From positions 186,001 to 250,000 of the forward strand of contig JANSYA010000003.1 of NCBI GenBank assembly GCA_024742665.1: a stretch of 64,000 nucleotides of DNA, in the 5' to 3' direction. Within the stretch, counting starts at the first letter, position 1. Each line of letters begins with the position of its first letter. The notes under the pieces were generated by a model. It did not search any database, was not told the DNA's origin, and worked only from the letters and a program-made list of their open reading frames with translations. Source of the DNA: a bacterium (GTDB lineage Bacteria; Spirochaetota; Leptospiria; Leptospirales; Leptonemataceae). The translations under genes were made by a program, and so were the position numbers. Positions 45,670 to 54,568 of this stretch are shown here, piece by piece.

Positions 45670-46200
45670 TCAGGAAGCGGAGCGCTTCTTTTTCACAGCG
45701 GACTTTCGCGCCGACTTTTTCGCGGCCTTTTTCGCTGCCTTTTTGCGCGATCCGGCCGTCGCCTGGCCGCGCGGTTTGCGGGCGGCGGGCGCGACTTCAT
45801 CCTGCTCCGGTTCCGCAGGCGCAGGCCGGCTGATATCAAAGAGCTTGAGCGTCGCCAGACAAATCGCCAGAGCCGGCCAGGGAGCATGGGCGGCGTACAG
45901 CAGCTGCTCCGATTTTTTCCGGCCTGGCTTGACCAGAGTGCAGCTGTATTCGCCGTCGCGATTGCTCAAACACTCCAGCCGGGTATTGTGGGGTTTCGCC
46001 GCAAGCACTTCGATCACCTGCAAAGCGGCCCCGGGGTCGGAACTGTAGGCCGGCACGAAACCGTGACCGCGCGAATTGCGATAGCCAAAGCACTGGCGAT
46101 CCGGCCACAGGCGACCGTGGCGATTGCGCACCCAGCCCATAACGTGTTCGGCGATTAAAAGATCCAGTTCAGGATCGGGGGTGGGTGCTCCGGCGCTCAT
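45670..46200 (-). CDS. phage-ABA-sandwich-like protein with histone H1-like tail
   Basis: 176 residues from ATG 46200; codons upstream of it are Arg-rich and not protein-like. Residues 12-125 match the pattern of the phage ABA sandwich domain: IAEHVMGWVRN, FVPAYSSDPGAALQVIEVL, and APWPALAICLATLKLF. The last 25 residues consist of Lys, Ala, Ser and Arg in KKAA/KKSA-type repeats, like histone H1 tails, and should bind nucleic acid. An Ala/Pro/Glu-rich linker joins the parts. Its job is unknown. The phage-type domain points to an old mobile origin, but no other phage gene is near. Confidence 0.65.
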   Translation of the reverse strand: MSAGAPTPDPELDLLIAEHVMGWVRNRHGRLWPDRQCFGYRNSRGHGFVPAYSSDPGAALQVIEVLAAKPHNTRLECLSNRDGEYSCTLVKPGRKKSEQLLYAAHAPWPALAICLATLKLFDISRPAPAEPEQDEVAPAARKPRGQATAGSRKKAAKKAAKKSARKSAVKKKRSAS

Positions 46201-46339
46201 CACTACTGAATATCGGCGACTTTGCGCTTCGCATCGATGGTTATTTTTCGCCCGCGCGACGCGTTCCAGTGATCGCGATCGAATATTTCGCGGCCGGTTT
46301 CCGAACTGACAGCGACTCCCCGGGACGCGCATATGGCGC

Positions 46340-48022
46340 ATGCCTTCCGCGAATCCGGCCGCCGATTCAGACCGCCCGCGCCGCCTGCACTTCGACGCGA
46401 TCGTAATCGGCTCGGGAATGAGTTCGATGGCGACCGCCAGCCTGCTCTCCCGCCTGCGCGGCCAGCGAGTGCTGATGCTGGAACAACACTATATAATGGG
46501 CGGCTTTACGCACGAATTCAGCCGCATGCACAAGGGCCGTCGCTTTCACTGGGATGTGGGCGTGCATTATATCGGCGACATGCAGCCCGATTCAATTCTC
46601 CGAAAAATTTTCGATCGCGTCACCGGCGGCGGCGTGGAGTGGGCGCCGATGCCCCGGGAGCGCTTCGAGCGTTTCGTTTATCCGGATCTATCGATCGACG
46701 TGCCGGCCGACGAAATCGAGTACCGGCGCGTTTTGATCGAACGCTTTCCGGACGAACAGAACGCGATTGATCAGTACTTTCGCGATATAAAAAAGATCAA
46801 CGCCTGGTTCGGTCAGCATTTCATGAAAAGCGGCTCGGCCTTCATCGACCGGGCGCGCGCGCCCCTTCGAATTAATAACTTTCGCTCCGTAGATATTAGC
46901 ACCGCGGAGTACATGGACCGCAATTTTTCGGACCCGCGCTTGAAAGCGGTACTCACGTCTCGCTGGCCGGATTATGGAGTGCCTCCCTCCCGCAGCTCTT
47001 TTCTGGTGCATGCGACCGTCGACTGCCACTATCTGGCGGGAGGCTATTTTCCCGTGGGGGGCGCCGGGGCGATCGCCGCGGCCATTCGCCCGCTGATCGA
47101 AGCTCCGGGCGGCGAAATTCGTCTGGCTCATCGGGTCGAAGAAATTCTCGTAGCGGACGGCCGCGCAGTCGGAGTGCGAGCTCGCAATTTGCGCGCGCGC
47201 AAGTCGCAGGGGGACGAGGAACTCGTCGAAGCTTTCGCGCCGGTTATAATTTCGGGCGCCGGCGTATACAATACCTATGAACGTATGTTGCCCGCGTCCG
47301 TCGACGTAGCCTTTCGCGCCGCCCTGCGGGACTTCTATCTGCGCGAAAGGCCCGCAAGCGCGGTGACGGCTTATTGCGCCCTGAAAGTAGATCCGCGTGA
47401 AGCCGGCTTTGAATTTCAGGGCGAAAACCACTGGTTCTATTGCGACTACGACGCCGACCGGGTATTCGCGAACGGCGTCGACTGGCTCGCGGGACGCACG
47501 GATCTGCGCTGGGCTTATCTGTCCTTTCCGTCGCTAAAAAATCCGCAGGCGAAACACCATACGGCCGAAATCATCGTCATCGCCGATGACCAGGCCTTCG
47601 CCCCCTGGCGCGATACGACGAGCTGGAAACGCCGCACGCCGGACTATGAAAAACTGAAAGACAAAATCGCCGGCGACCTGCTCGCTCTGATTGAAGCGCG
47701 CCACCCGGGCTTCGCTGAAATCGTGGAGCGAGTCGAAGTGTCGACGCCTTTGAGCGTAGAACATTTCTCGCGTCATCCCGCGGGCGCGGTCTACGGCCTG
47801 CCCTGCGTGCCGGAACGCTTCCGTTCGAAAGAATCTCCCTGGTGCGCCATCGCATCGCCGGTATTGCCCGGCCTGTACTTAACCGGCGTCGACGTTTGTC
47901 CTTCCGGCGTCGGCGGCGCTCTGCTTTCGGCGATCGGCACCACGATGCAGCTGCCCGCGAAACTCGGCTTTGGCGAAGTGCTGCGCGCAGGAGCCGCAGT
48001 CTCCGGGAAAGCGACGCTCTGA
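46340..48022 (+). CDS. FAD-dependent oxidoreductase, retinol saturase / CrtI-like
   Basis: 560 residues. The N-terminal FAD loop is IVIGSGMSSMATASLL, where the third Gly of the usual GxGxxG is Ser, followed by VLMLEQHYIMGGFTHEFSR and WDVGVHYIGDM, very like animal and bacterial retinol saturases. The C-terminus has LYLTGVDVCPSGVGGALLSAIGTT, the second flavin-binding motif. It would saturate or desaturate a double bond in a polyene or isoprenoid. It does not lie beside carotenoid genes. Convergent with the chemoreceptor, 5 bases apart. Confidence 0.9.
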   Translation: MPSANPAADSDRPRRLHFDAIVIGSGMSSMATASLLSRLRGQRVLMLEQHYIMGGFTHEFSRMHKGRRFHWDVGVHYIGDMQPDSILRKIFDRVTGGGVEWAPMPRERFERFVYPDLSIDVPADEIEYRRVLIERFPDEQNAIDQYFRDIKKINAWFGQHFMKSGSAFIDRARAPLRINNFRSVDISTAEYMDRNFSDPRLKAVLTSRWPDYGVPPSRSSFLVHATVDCHYLAGGYFPVGGAGAIAAAIRPLIEAPGGEIRLAHRVEEILVADGRAVGVRARNLRARKSQGDEELVEAFAPVIISGAGVYNTYERMLPASVDVAFRAALRDFYLRERPASAVTAYCALKVDPREAGFEFQGENHWFYCDYDADRVFANGVDWLAGRTDLRWAYLSFPSLKNPQAKHHTAEIIVIADDQAFAPWRDTTSWKRRTPDYEKLKDKIAGDLLALIEARHPGFAEIVERVEVSTPLSVEHFSRHPAGAVYGLPCVPERFRSKESPWCAIASPVLPGLYLTGVDVCPSGVGGALLSAIGTTMQLPAKLGFGEVLRAGAAVSGKATL

Positions 48023-48027
48023 ACGAA

Positions 48028-49785
48028 TCAGCACTGAAACGAAGCGATCATACCCGAAATCTTTTGAATCGCTTGTTCCTGGCCGCGCATGGCCGCCTGG
48101 ATATCCGCAATGCTGCTCACATTCTCTGAGATGCGCTGAGTGGCCCGCTGGATTTCCGTAGAAACTTCCGTGGCCGCCCGATGTTGATCGCGCGTGGCCA
48201 CGTCCACGTCTGTCGCGTTTTGATCGATTAAATTCACCGCTGCCGAAACTTCCGCCACGAGCTGGTTCTGGCGCCCGCCCGTCGTCTCTAACTGCCGAAT
48301 TTCCGCGGCCAGACGATTCATCGCCTGCTCGATTTCGACGAAGATATTTCGCGTTTGCATGATCTCTTGATTGCCGGACTGAATCTTTTCGTTGGTCTGA
48401 CCCAGAAGACCGCCGATCTCCGTCGCCGACGATTGGCTGCCCTGCGCCAGACGGCCGACTTCGCTCGCGACAATCGAAAAACCGCGACCGTGCTCTCCGG
48501 CCCGGGCCGCTTCAATCGCCGCATTCAGCGAAAGCAAATTCGTACGATCCGCCATTTCGTTAATAATGTCGGCGACGTTCAACACTCGCGTAGAAATCTC
48601 GCTGACGGCCTGCATATGCGTAACCGAATTCTGGACCGAAGCGGCGCCGCGCCCCGCCTGTCGCACCGCGACCGAACTCATCTCGGCCAGAGCGCTGTAG
48701 ATTTTTTCATGATTCATCGACGACTGACGTAGATCGTCGGCGACGCCCACCACGCTCTGCACTCCTTCCCGCTGGCGCTGCGTGAGATCGCGGATCGTTC
48801 CCGCGGACGCCGAGAGCTCGTCGAGAGCCGCAGCGGACTGTTCGAGAAAGGCCGACTGCTCCCGGGAGACGCCTGCGATTTGTTCCATCGAATCACTGAC
48901 CGCCGCCGAAGTGCTTTCCGCTTCGGCCTGCGCGACCTGAATCGCCTGCACTAATTCTCGCAGGTCCCCGGCAGTGCGACTGATCTGCTCGCCGATCATT
49001 CGAAACTCGCCGTCCAGACCCTGAATTTCCGCCTGGCGCAAGTCACCCGATCCGATGCGCGCATTGGCCGAAGTCAGGGCGGAAATCGAGCGATTCAAGG
49101 CGGCAATCACCGGGGCGTTCAGAAATAATAAGCCGGCGATTCCCACCAATGCCAGCAGTCCGAACATCAAGGCGAAGCTCTCCAGGAAAGAGTCGCGACG
49201 GCGATCGGCCGCGTCGCGCAATTCGCCGACGATCGCATCGAAGCGTCGTGCCGGTTCGCGATCCATACCCCGTACCGACCGATCGACTCGAAAGATCGTA
49301 GCGGGATTTCCATCGTCGTACCTTTTCAGCGCCCCTGTATAGGCCGCGTTCAGATTTTGCAACTCGACTTCCAGCTTTCGAATTGCGGCGCTCATGCCGT
49401 CGCCCTCGGGCCGGGTCGCCCTGAGGGTTTCGAGTTTCGCCGCGACTGCGCCCTGCCGCGCCAGAAATTGCTTACGGTATTTCTGATAGTCCGCCGGGTT
49501 TTGTCCGCGCAGCAGTATATTCTTCCACTCCTGCACCTGCCAGCGGAACTCAAGCGAAGCCTCCCGGGCGATCCCAAAGTTTCGCACGTCCTCTTCGTAC
49601 GCGTTTAAGACCCGCATGGTCTGGAATAGACCCGCGCCCGGCAGCAGCAAAAATCCCGCGACGCCCACGCTCAGAGATACGATCAGCCTCCAGCGAAAGC
49701 TCCGTCGAGATCCGGTCCTATTCCACCACATCCGATAAGCCCAGCGTGGCCGACTTAAATGTAAAGAATTTTTATGTTTTATCAA
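48028..49785 (-). CDS. methyl-accepting chemotaxis protein
   Basis: 585 residues from TTG 49785 (ATG 49731 is an alternative). TM1 is about residues 33-55, followed by a four-helix-type extracytoplasmic sensor of about 160 residues, TM2 about 212-235, a HAMP-like region, and a cytoplasmic signalling domain with the conserved hairpin TNLLSLNAAIEAARAGEHGRGFSIVASEVGRLAQ (written in part). The hairpin binds CheA and CheW. It detects a chemical and sets flagellar rotation. The N-terminus is Arg- and Trp-rich. Confidence 0.93.
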   Translation of the reverse strand: MIKHKNSLHLSRPRWAYRMWWNRTGSRRSFRWRLIVSLSVGVAGFLLLPGAGLFQTMRVLNAYEEDVRNFGIAREASLEFRWQVQEWKNILLRGQNPADYQKYRKQFLARQGAVAAKLETLRATRPEGDGMSAAIRKLEVELQNLNAAYTGALKRYDDGNPATIFRVDRSVRGMDREPARRFDAIVGELRDAADRRRDSFLESFALMFGLLALVGIAGLLFLNAPVIAALNRSISALTSANARIGSGDLRQAEIQGLDGEFRMIGEQISRTAGDLRELVQAIQVAQAEAESTSAAVSDSMEQIAGVSREQSAFLEQSAAALDELSASAGTIRDLTQRQREGVQSVVGVADDLRQSSMNHEKIYSALAEMSSVAVRQAGRGAASVQNSVTHMQAVSEISTRVLNVADIINEMADRTNLLSLNAAIEAARAGEHGRGFSIVASEVGRLAQGSQSSATEIGGLLGQTNEKIQSGNQEIMQTRNIFVEIEQAMNRLAAEIRQLETTGGRQNQLVAEVSAAVNLIDQNATDVDVATRDQHRAATEVSTEIQRATQRISENVSSIADIQAAMRGQEQAIQKISGMIASFQC

Positions 49786-49854
49786 AAAGCACGAACTACC
49801 AAAACCAAAAGTTTCGCGGTTCCGAAGTTCCAGGCGGGTAGTCCTGCCGTGCCA

Positions 49855-50721
49855 TCAATGCACCGTCGTACCGCCGTCCAGGACCAGGGTCTGGCCGGTC
49901 ATAAAACTCGACGCCTTGCTTGCGAGAAAAATCGCGGCGCCGATCATTTCCTCGGGCTGCGCGATGCGTTTCATCGGAGTTCTTTCGATCGCGGCCTGTA
50001 GCACCGCGGGGTGCTCCGTGATCGGCTTGATAAAGTCCGTATCCACCAGCCCTGGGCACAGAGCGTTCACGCGAAAATTATACGGCGCCCATTCCATCGC
50101 CAGACAGCGCGTCAGCTGATTGATCGCGCCTTTGCTGCTGCAGTAGACCGAAGACATCTCGGTGCCGACGATGCCCAGGATCGACGAAACGTTTACAATC
50201 ACGCCGCCCTGCTTGCGATGGTGGCGAAAGTACGCGAGCGATCCGATCATTGTGCCTTTGTAATTCGTGGACATCACGTCTTCGACGCTCTCGGCGTCAT
50301 GCCAGCTCGCCAGCCGCCCGTCGGTGATTCCGGCGTTGTTGATCAAACAGTCGAGCTTGCCGTGTCGCTTAACGATTTCAGCGATCAACGCGTCCGTGCC
50401 GACCTCGTCGCGCACGTCAAGCGCCCGGCCGACCAGCTCTTCGTCGGCCATCCAGGCCACCGACTCCGGTTTCGTTCCGGTGCCGTAGACCACGGCGCCC
50501 GCGTCGCGCATGCCCAGGGCGATGGCCCTTCCGATACCGCGGCTCGCGCCCGTAATCAAAATCGTTTTACCGGCGATGTCAAAAGGCGTCGCGACGCCCG
50601 GTCGTCGGGCCCCATTTGATGCGCCGGAGCCGGGGTCGTCGCCCGGGGTCTTTGACTCGTTTTTCGATTCGTTTTCTGATTCGGATTTCAGCTCTGATTT
50701 TTTGGGTTTTCGTTTCAGCAT
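49855..50721 (-). CDS. short-chain dehydrogenase/reductase (FabG-like)
   Basis: 288 residues from ATG 50721. After a polar head of about 45 residues with repeated NESK-type segments, the SDR fold begins: ITGASRGIGRAIA for NAD(P), NNAG, the catalytic Ser in VNVSSILG, YCSSKGA with Tyr and Lys, and the end GQTLVLDGG. It is a classical SDR like 3-oxoacyl-ACP reductases. The hydrophilic head is unusual. An in-frame start at 50796 would add 25 residues; GAG lies close to ATG 50721. Confidence 0.88.
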   Translation of the reverse strand: MLKRKPKKSELKSESENESKNESKTPGDDPGSGASNGARRPGVATPFDIAGKTILITGASRGIGRAIALGMRDAGAVVYGTGTKPESVAWMADEELVGRALDVRDEVGTDALIAEIVKRHGKLDCLINNAGITDGRLASWHDAESVEDVMSTNYKGTMIGSLAYFRHHRKQGGVIVNVSSILGIVGTEMSSVYCSSKGAINQLTRCLAMEWAPYNFRVNALCPGLVDTDFIKPITEHPAVLQAAIERTPMKRIAQPEEMIGAAIFLASKASSFMTGQTLVLDGGTTVH

Positions 50722-50883
50722 GGGCCACTCGAAGAATTCGCCGCGAATCGCGGACTGCGATAGCGGCCTTGATCGCGCGGCGAAGCGAAGGAACAAGCAA
50801 TAAATTGCTCACTGCTTCCGACTGTAAGTTAGTCTTCGCCTCTCGCCCGGCGAAGCGATCACTCTGGCCAATGCCGCCAAATC

Positions 50884-51066
50884 TTAGAGTTTGCCTTTCT
50901 TCACGATGAAGAAATAGAGGATCGCCGTGATAATATTCAGGACGATCGCCAGAATCACCCACACAAGCCGCATGCCGTCGGACATGCGTTTCTGTTTCGT
51001 CAACACGTCATAGATGACCCAGACCGCGGCGATCAGCGCGACGATTCCCATTATACTAAAGCTCAT
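50884..51066 (-). CDS. small two-helix membrane protein, PLDc_N type
   Basis: 60 residues with two membrane helices separated by a basic loop (DVLTKQKRMSDG): SIMGIVALIAAVWVIYDVL and LVWVILAIVLNIITAILYFF. The pattern matches the N-terminal domain found in cardiolipin synthases but here as a separate protein, which is common. GAGG lies about 7 bases before the ATG. Function unknown. Confidence 0.8.
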   Translation of the reverse strand: MSFSIMGIVALIAAVWVIYDVLTKQKRMSDGMRLVWVILAIVLNIITAILYFFIVKKGKL

Positions 51067-51115
51067 AGTTATACCTCACAAATATTATAGTTCGAATTCA
51101 AATCCCCGTAAGCCT

Positions 51116-51895
51116 TCAGTCCTCGGGCAACTCCAGAGCGACCGTCTTCATGAAACGACTCACGTCGTCGTCGTAGGCCGAATCAGCGCGCCCTCCGGAA
51201 ACGATCTGGAGAGCCGAGTTAAAAAGGCACTGCCCGATCGCGTCGAGACAAATCTGCGCCGGCGATTCATCGTCCTGAGCGTATTCGTCCGCGTTCGATT
51301 CTTCGGACTCTCGTTCGTACCGCGCGAAAAAGGCCGGCTTCGCCAGATCGGGCGCGAAGATCATAAAGTCCGCACGAAAGACCCTTGTCGTATAAATCAA
51401 ATCGCGCCAGACCGAATCGCCGCCCTCCCCGCCGATATATTCCGGCCGGCGCTCGCGACGAATGCTGTTTTCCCGCACAATCGTAACCGCAAAAAAGCGT
51501 TCCGCCAGAATTCGCGGGCGGCGGTCGATGGCCGGCCAGGCGGCCGCAGTGTCCGGCCCGCCGGCGCTTGCGTCCAGAGATTCGAGGAACGAGCCGGACA
51601 AGCCGGGCGGATCGGAATCAACGACGCGAAAGCGATACGCCGGGCTATAGTCTCGCAGACGCAGACGAAAGGCGGCGGCGAAAGTCTCCGGGTCGATTGA
51701 GTCGCTGCGATCCAGCGGGGGTAGTAACAAAATGTCGCCGGCCTGCGCGGCGTTAAAATCGGGAGCCGCGTCTTTGTGAATAATATTGCCTATTTCGCAG
51801 GAATGATTCGCAAGCGCGCTCAGAACGATCAGGGCGCCGAAAAAAATCGCGCGAAAGCGAATACGAAATATTGGATTCAAGCGGGGCGGGATCAT
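51116..51895 (-). CDS. putative lipoprotein, unknown function
   Basis: 259 residues. The N-terminus is basic then hydrophobic (RAIFFGALIVLSALANHSC), with Cys33 as a lipobox candidate. The mature chain is mixed and has an acidic region near its end (SEESNADEYAQDDES). Contains DILLLPPLDRSDSIDPETFAAAFRLRLRD, a region recalling small outer-membrane lipoproteins that act in operons. I do not recognise the family. Confidence 0.65.
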   Translation of the reverse strand: MIPPRLNPIFRIRFRAIFFGALIVLSALANHSCEIGNIIHKDAAPDFNAAQAGDILLLPPLDRSDSIDPETFAAAFRLRLRDYSPAYRFRVVDSDPPGLSGSFLESLDASAGGPDTAAAWPAIDRRPRILAERFFAVTIVRENSIRRERRPEYIGGEGGDSVWRDLIYTTRVFRADFMIFAPDLAKPAFFARYERESEESNADEYAQDDESPAQICLDAIGQCLFNSALQIVSGGRADSAYDDDVSRFMKTVALELPED

Positions 51896-52107
51896 AAACG
51901 CGCTATCGCTGAAGCTGACGCGAGGTCCTTAATGTGACAACAGAAAAATATTACGAATTACAAACCGAGCTCGTCCAACAGGCGAGCCTGAACCCATGGC
52001 CGGCGAGAATCTGAACGGCCGGGGCTACGAAAAATTAATTTGCCGGTATGAGCCAGGAAAGCGAGTCTGCCGGATCGCCAGTCCACTGAGAGAATTGACA
52101 GAATTCC

Positions 52108-52542
52108 ATGCGATCCCGTTTTCTTTTTTTCGGCCGGACCCTTCCGCTCCCGTTCACACTGCCGGCCTGGCCGGTTTATTCTGGATACGCGCAAACGCTG
52201 AGCCCTGACGACGATCGAGAGTCTTACTCTCTAACTCGCGCCGCCTACTATAGCGTCGATCCTTCGCTGGATCGTATGCCGCTGGTTACGACGGCGAGCG
52301 TGGCCGGACGCCGGGGATTCGCCCCTGCATTTTATTCAATGCCCGGTTTTGTTTTTCTTCAGGGCGGCATCGCCGTATATTTTCTTTCGAGCAGCGGCCT
52401 GGTGTCGGAGTTCGTATTCTTTATGCTCTCGGTATTTTCGCGCATCCGATGCATAACGGATCCACATCCCGACAGCGGCGCGGCGAACAAAAAGCAAACC
52501 GGCGACACTCCTTCCCGGTACCGACGAGAGGCTGAGGCCTGA
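52108..52542 (+). pseudogene. in-frame collapsed copy of the neighbouring 7TM-AraC regulator
   Basis: 144 residues that match the next gene in four blocks, in order. ESYSLTRAAYYSVDPSLDRM matches its N-terminal HSLTTAAEYFVDKSATMDLA. RRGFAPAFYSMPGFVFLQGG matches RRFYPAFYSVSGFIFLQGG of the membrane domain. EFVFFMLSVFSRIRCITDPH matches EFAFFMFSLFSRTRLLQSAH. The last 13 residues GDTPSRYRREAEA match the final GTTPSKYRRDTKPF. The intervening parts, including most of the membrane helices and the helix-turn-helix, are missing, yet the frame is intact. It is therefore a duplicate that lost its middle in several in-frame deletions, or a mini-protein selected from it. Confidence 0.8.
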
Positions 52543-52595
52543 GCGCTTCTCGTATTCGACGCGAGCGGTCCGGGTCCATACTCTGGATTTTCGGC

Positions 52596-54260
52596 GTGGC
52601 TTTTCCCCACCGGCGGCTCCTGGCGATCATCGCATCCCTTGCGCTCGGAGCGACGCTCTTCGCAAGTCGGGCCCTTATGGCGGAAGCGCAACCACTCGTT
52701 CATACCGGCGGCTCGCATTCCCTTACGACCGCCGCGGAGTACTTCGTCGATAAATCGGCAACAATGGATCTGGCGGAAGTGCGCGCCTTACCGGCCGGCG
52801 CCTGGAAACAGACGAACGATGAATACTTAAACCTCGGCACAAACGCAAGCGTCGGCTGGCTGCGCATTCGCCTGCGCAACGCCGCCGACCCAGAACAACA
52901 GCCTCTGCTGATCTGGGAATATCCCTGGGGGGATCGCACGGACGTCTTTCTTATCGATTCCAACCAGGGCCCGGAAGGCGTCGAACGAGACATGCTCGGT
53001 ATTGACGCGCCCATCGCGGAACGCGCGTATCGCCACCGGATTCCCGTCGTACGCCTCGCCGCGCCGCCCGGATTGGAACGACTGCTGTATCTGCGAATCG
53101 AAAGCAGCGGCACGAAAGTCGCACGCTTCTATATCGAATCCGAAGCGGAATTTCTACGTCGCGATCAGCGCCACGCCTTCGTCTTTTATTTTTTCCTGGG
53201 CGCGCTGCTCTTCATGCTGGCGCTCAACGCGCTGCTGGCCTACTCCTCACGATCGACCGGGCCGTTATTCTACGCTCTGGCGCTGTTGTTTTACGCCCTC
53301 AACGTCGCACTCTTCCGCGACTATCTGACCGAGATCTTTTTCCCCCACAGTCCCGAGTGGAAATACCGCTGCACCTATATCTTTACGCCGATGATGGGCA
53401 TCGCGCTGATCGCATTCTGGCGCTGGCTGTTGCTCTTGCGCGTACACGCTCCGCGGATCGATCGGGCGCTGCTGGTCGTAATCGTCGCGCTGTTTTCGGT
53501 CGCCGGGCTCGCGCTGCTGCCCGAGCCGGATTTTTTATTTCTGAATCACTACGGCAAATTCATTTTTTATATCGAGGCGTTGCTGCTGATCGCCGGCGCG
53601 GTACAGGCGATGCGCCGGAGATTCTATCCGGCGTTCTATTCAGTTAGCGGCTTTATTTTTTTACAGGGCGGCATTGCGGTCTATCTACTGGCGACCAGCG
53701 ACGTGCTGCCGATGAACGCCTGGACCGAACACGCGCTGCTTTTAGGTTTCGCTCCGGAGTTTGCGTTTTTCATGTTTTCTCTTTTCTCGCGCACGCGACT
53801 GCTGCAGAGCGCCCATCCCGAAGGGGGCCAGGCGAGCGAAGCCGAACAGATTGCGGCCTACACCGAGCGCGTCGCCCGCGATCAGCAAAAATATATAAAA
53901 AGTAAGATCCTGAATGTGGACGCGGAGGCCATTCAGACGGAACTCGAAGCCTTGATGTCGGATGAAAAGCTTTTTTGCGACGAAGACCTGAGCCTGCAGC
54001 GACTGGCCGATATGCTGAAAATCACGCCGTATCAGCTCTCGGAAATCATCAACGCCAGCTATCAAAAAAATTTTTTTCGTTATATCAACGAATATCGAGT
54101 AGCCGAAGCGCGCGTCCAGCTGCGCAGCCATCGCGACCGACCGATCGCCGCGATCGCTCGCTCCGTCGGCTTCCACTCGCTTTCCAGTTTCAACAGCGAG
54201 TTCAAGCGCATCGCCGGCACCACGCCTTCGAAATATCGCCGCGACACAAAGCCGTTTTGA
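52596..54260 (+). CDS. 7TM sensor fused to AraC-type helix-turn-helix
   Basis: 554 residues. N-terminal hydrophobic signal (LLAIIASLALGATLFASRA), an extracytoplasmic beta-rich domain to about 180 (7TMR-DISM type), seven membrane helices (about 185-400), a helical linker, and a C-terminal AraC double helix-turn-helix (LSLQRLADMLKITPYQLSEII, then IARSVGFHSLSSFNSEFKRI). This one-protein sensor and transcription factor is common in Leptospira. Start is GTG 52596; the ribosome site is not clear. It is convergent with a second such gene and follows a collapsed copy of itself. Confidence 0.92.
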   Translation: MAFPHRRLLAIIASLALGATLFASRALMAEAQPLVHTGGSHSLTTAAEYFVDKSATMDLAEVRALPAGAWKQTNDEYLNLGTNASVGWLRIRLRNAADPEQQPLLIWEYPWGDRTDVFLIDSNQGPEGVERDMLGIDAPIAERAYRHRIPVVRLAAPPGLERLLYLRIESSGTKVARFYIESEAEFLRRDQRHAFVFYFFLGALLFMLALNALLAYSSRSTGPLFYALALLFYALNVALFRDYLTEIFFPHSPEWKYRCTYIFTPMMGIALIAFWRWLLLLRVHAPRIDRALLVVIVALFSVAGLALLPEPDFLFLNHYGKFIFYIEALLLIAGAVQAMRRRFYPAFYSVSGFIFLQGGIAVYLLATSDVLPMNAWTEHALLLGFAPEFAFFMFSLFSRTRLLQSAHPEGGQASEAEQIAAYTERVARDQQKYIKSKILNVDAEAIQTELEALMSDEKLFCDEDLSLQRLADMLKITPYQLSEIINASYQKNFFRYINEYRVAEARVQLRSHRDRPIAAIARSVGFHSLSSFNSEFKRIAGTTPSKYRRDTKPF

Positions 54261-54568
54261 CAGCACCTGCCCCGCTGCCAAATCCCTGCCAATAGTAAAA
54301 AATAATGATGAATGGATCCAACAGCTAATCGGCCTCGCGACCCTCATCCCCTTCCACTCCCGAGTTCAAGTACTCATCATGCCCACGGGGCCGTTCATAC
54401 GCAAAGTGCTGGCCAACTGCTATCAAGATGCCATAATCGCCCGGCCTGTAAGATGGGCATTCAGGGTTTTGAATCATCGAGGTCCTGCCCGCGGCTGTTT
54501 TGCGACAGCCAACGGAACTACTTAATCTATCTCCCCCGCGGCCCCCGGGCCGCGGTCCTTTTTTCATT
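54261..54568. other. intergenic region between convergent regulators, possible 3' UTR or small RNA
   Basis: 308 bases without a convincing gene. Contains the hairpin GGCTGT/ACAGCC at 54493-54510 and a strong terminator at its right end. The open frame in it reads through the terminator, so I do not count it. The stretch may be the long 3' end of the upstream mRNA or a separate small RNA. Confidence 0.4.
54536..54564 (+). terminator. rho-independent terminator, plus strand
   Basis: CCGCGGCC (54536-54543) pairs with GGCCGCGG (54548-54555) around a 4-base loop, followed by TCCTTTTTT to 54564. It lies about 275 bases after the stop of the upstream regulator gene and has the right orientation for it. 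Confidence 0.85.
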
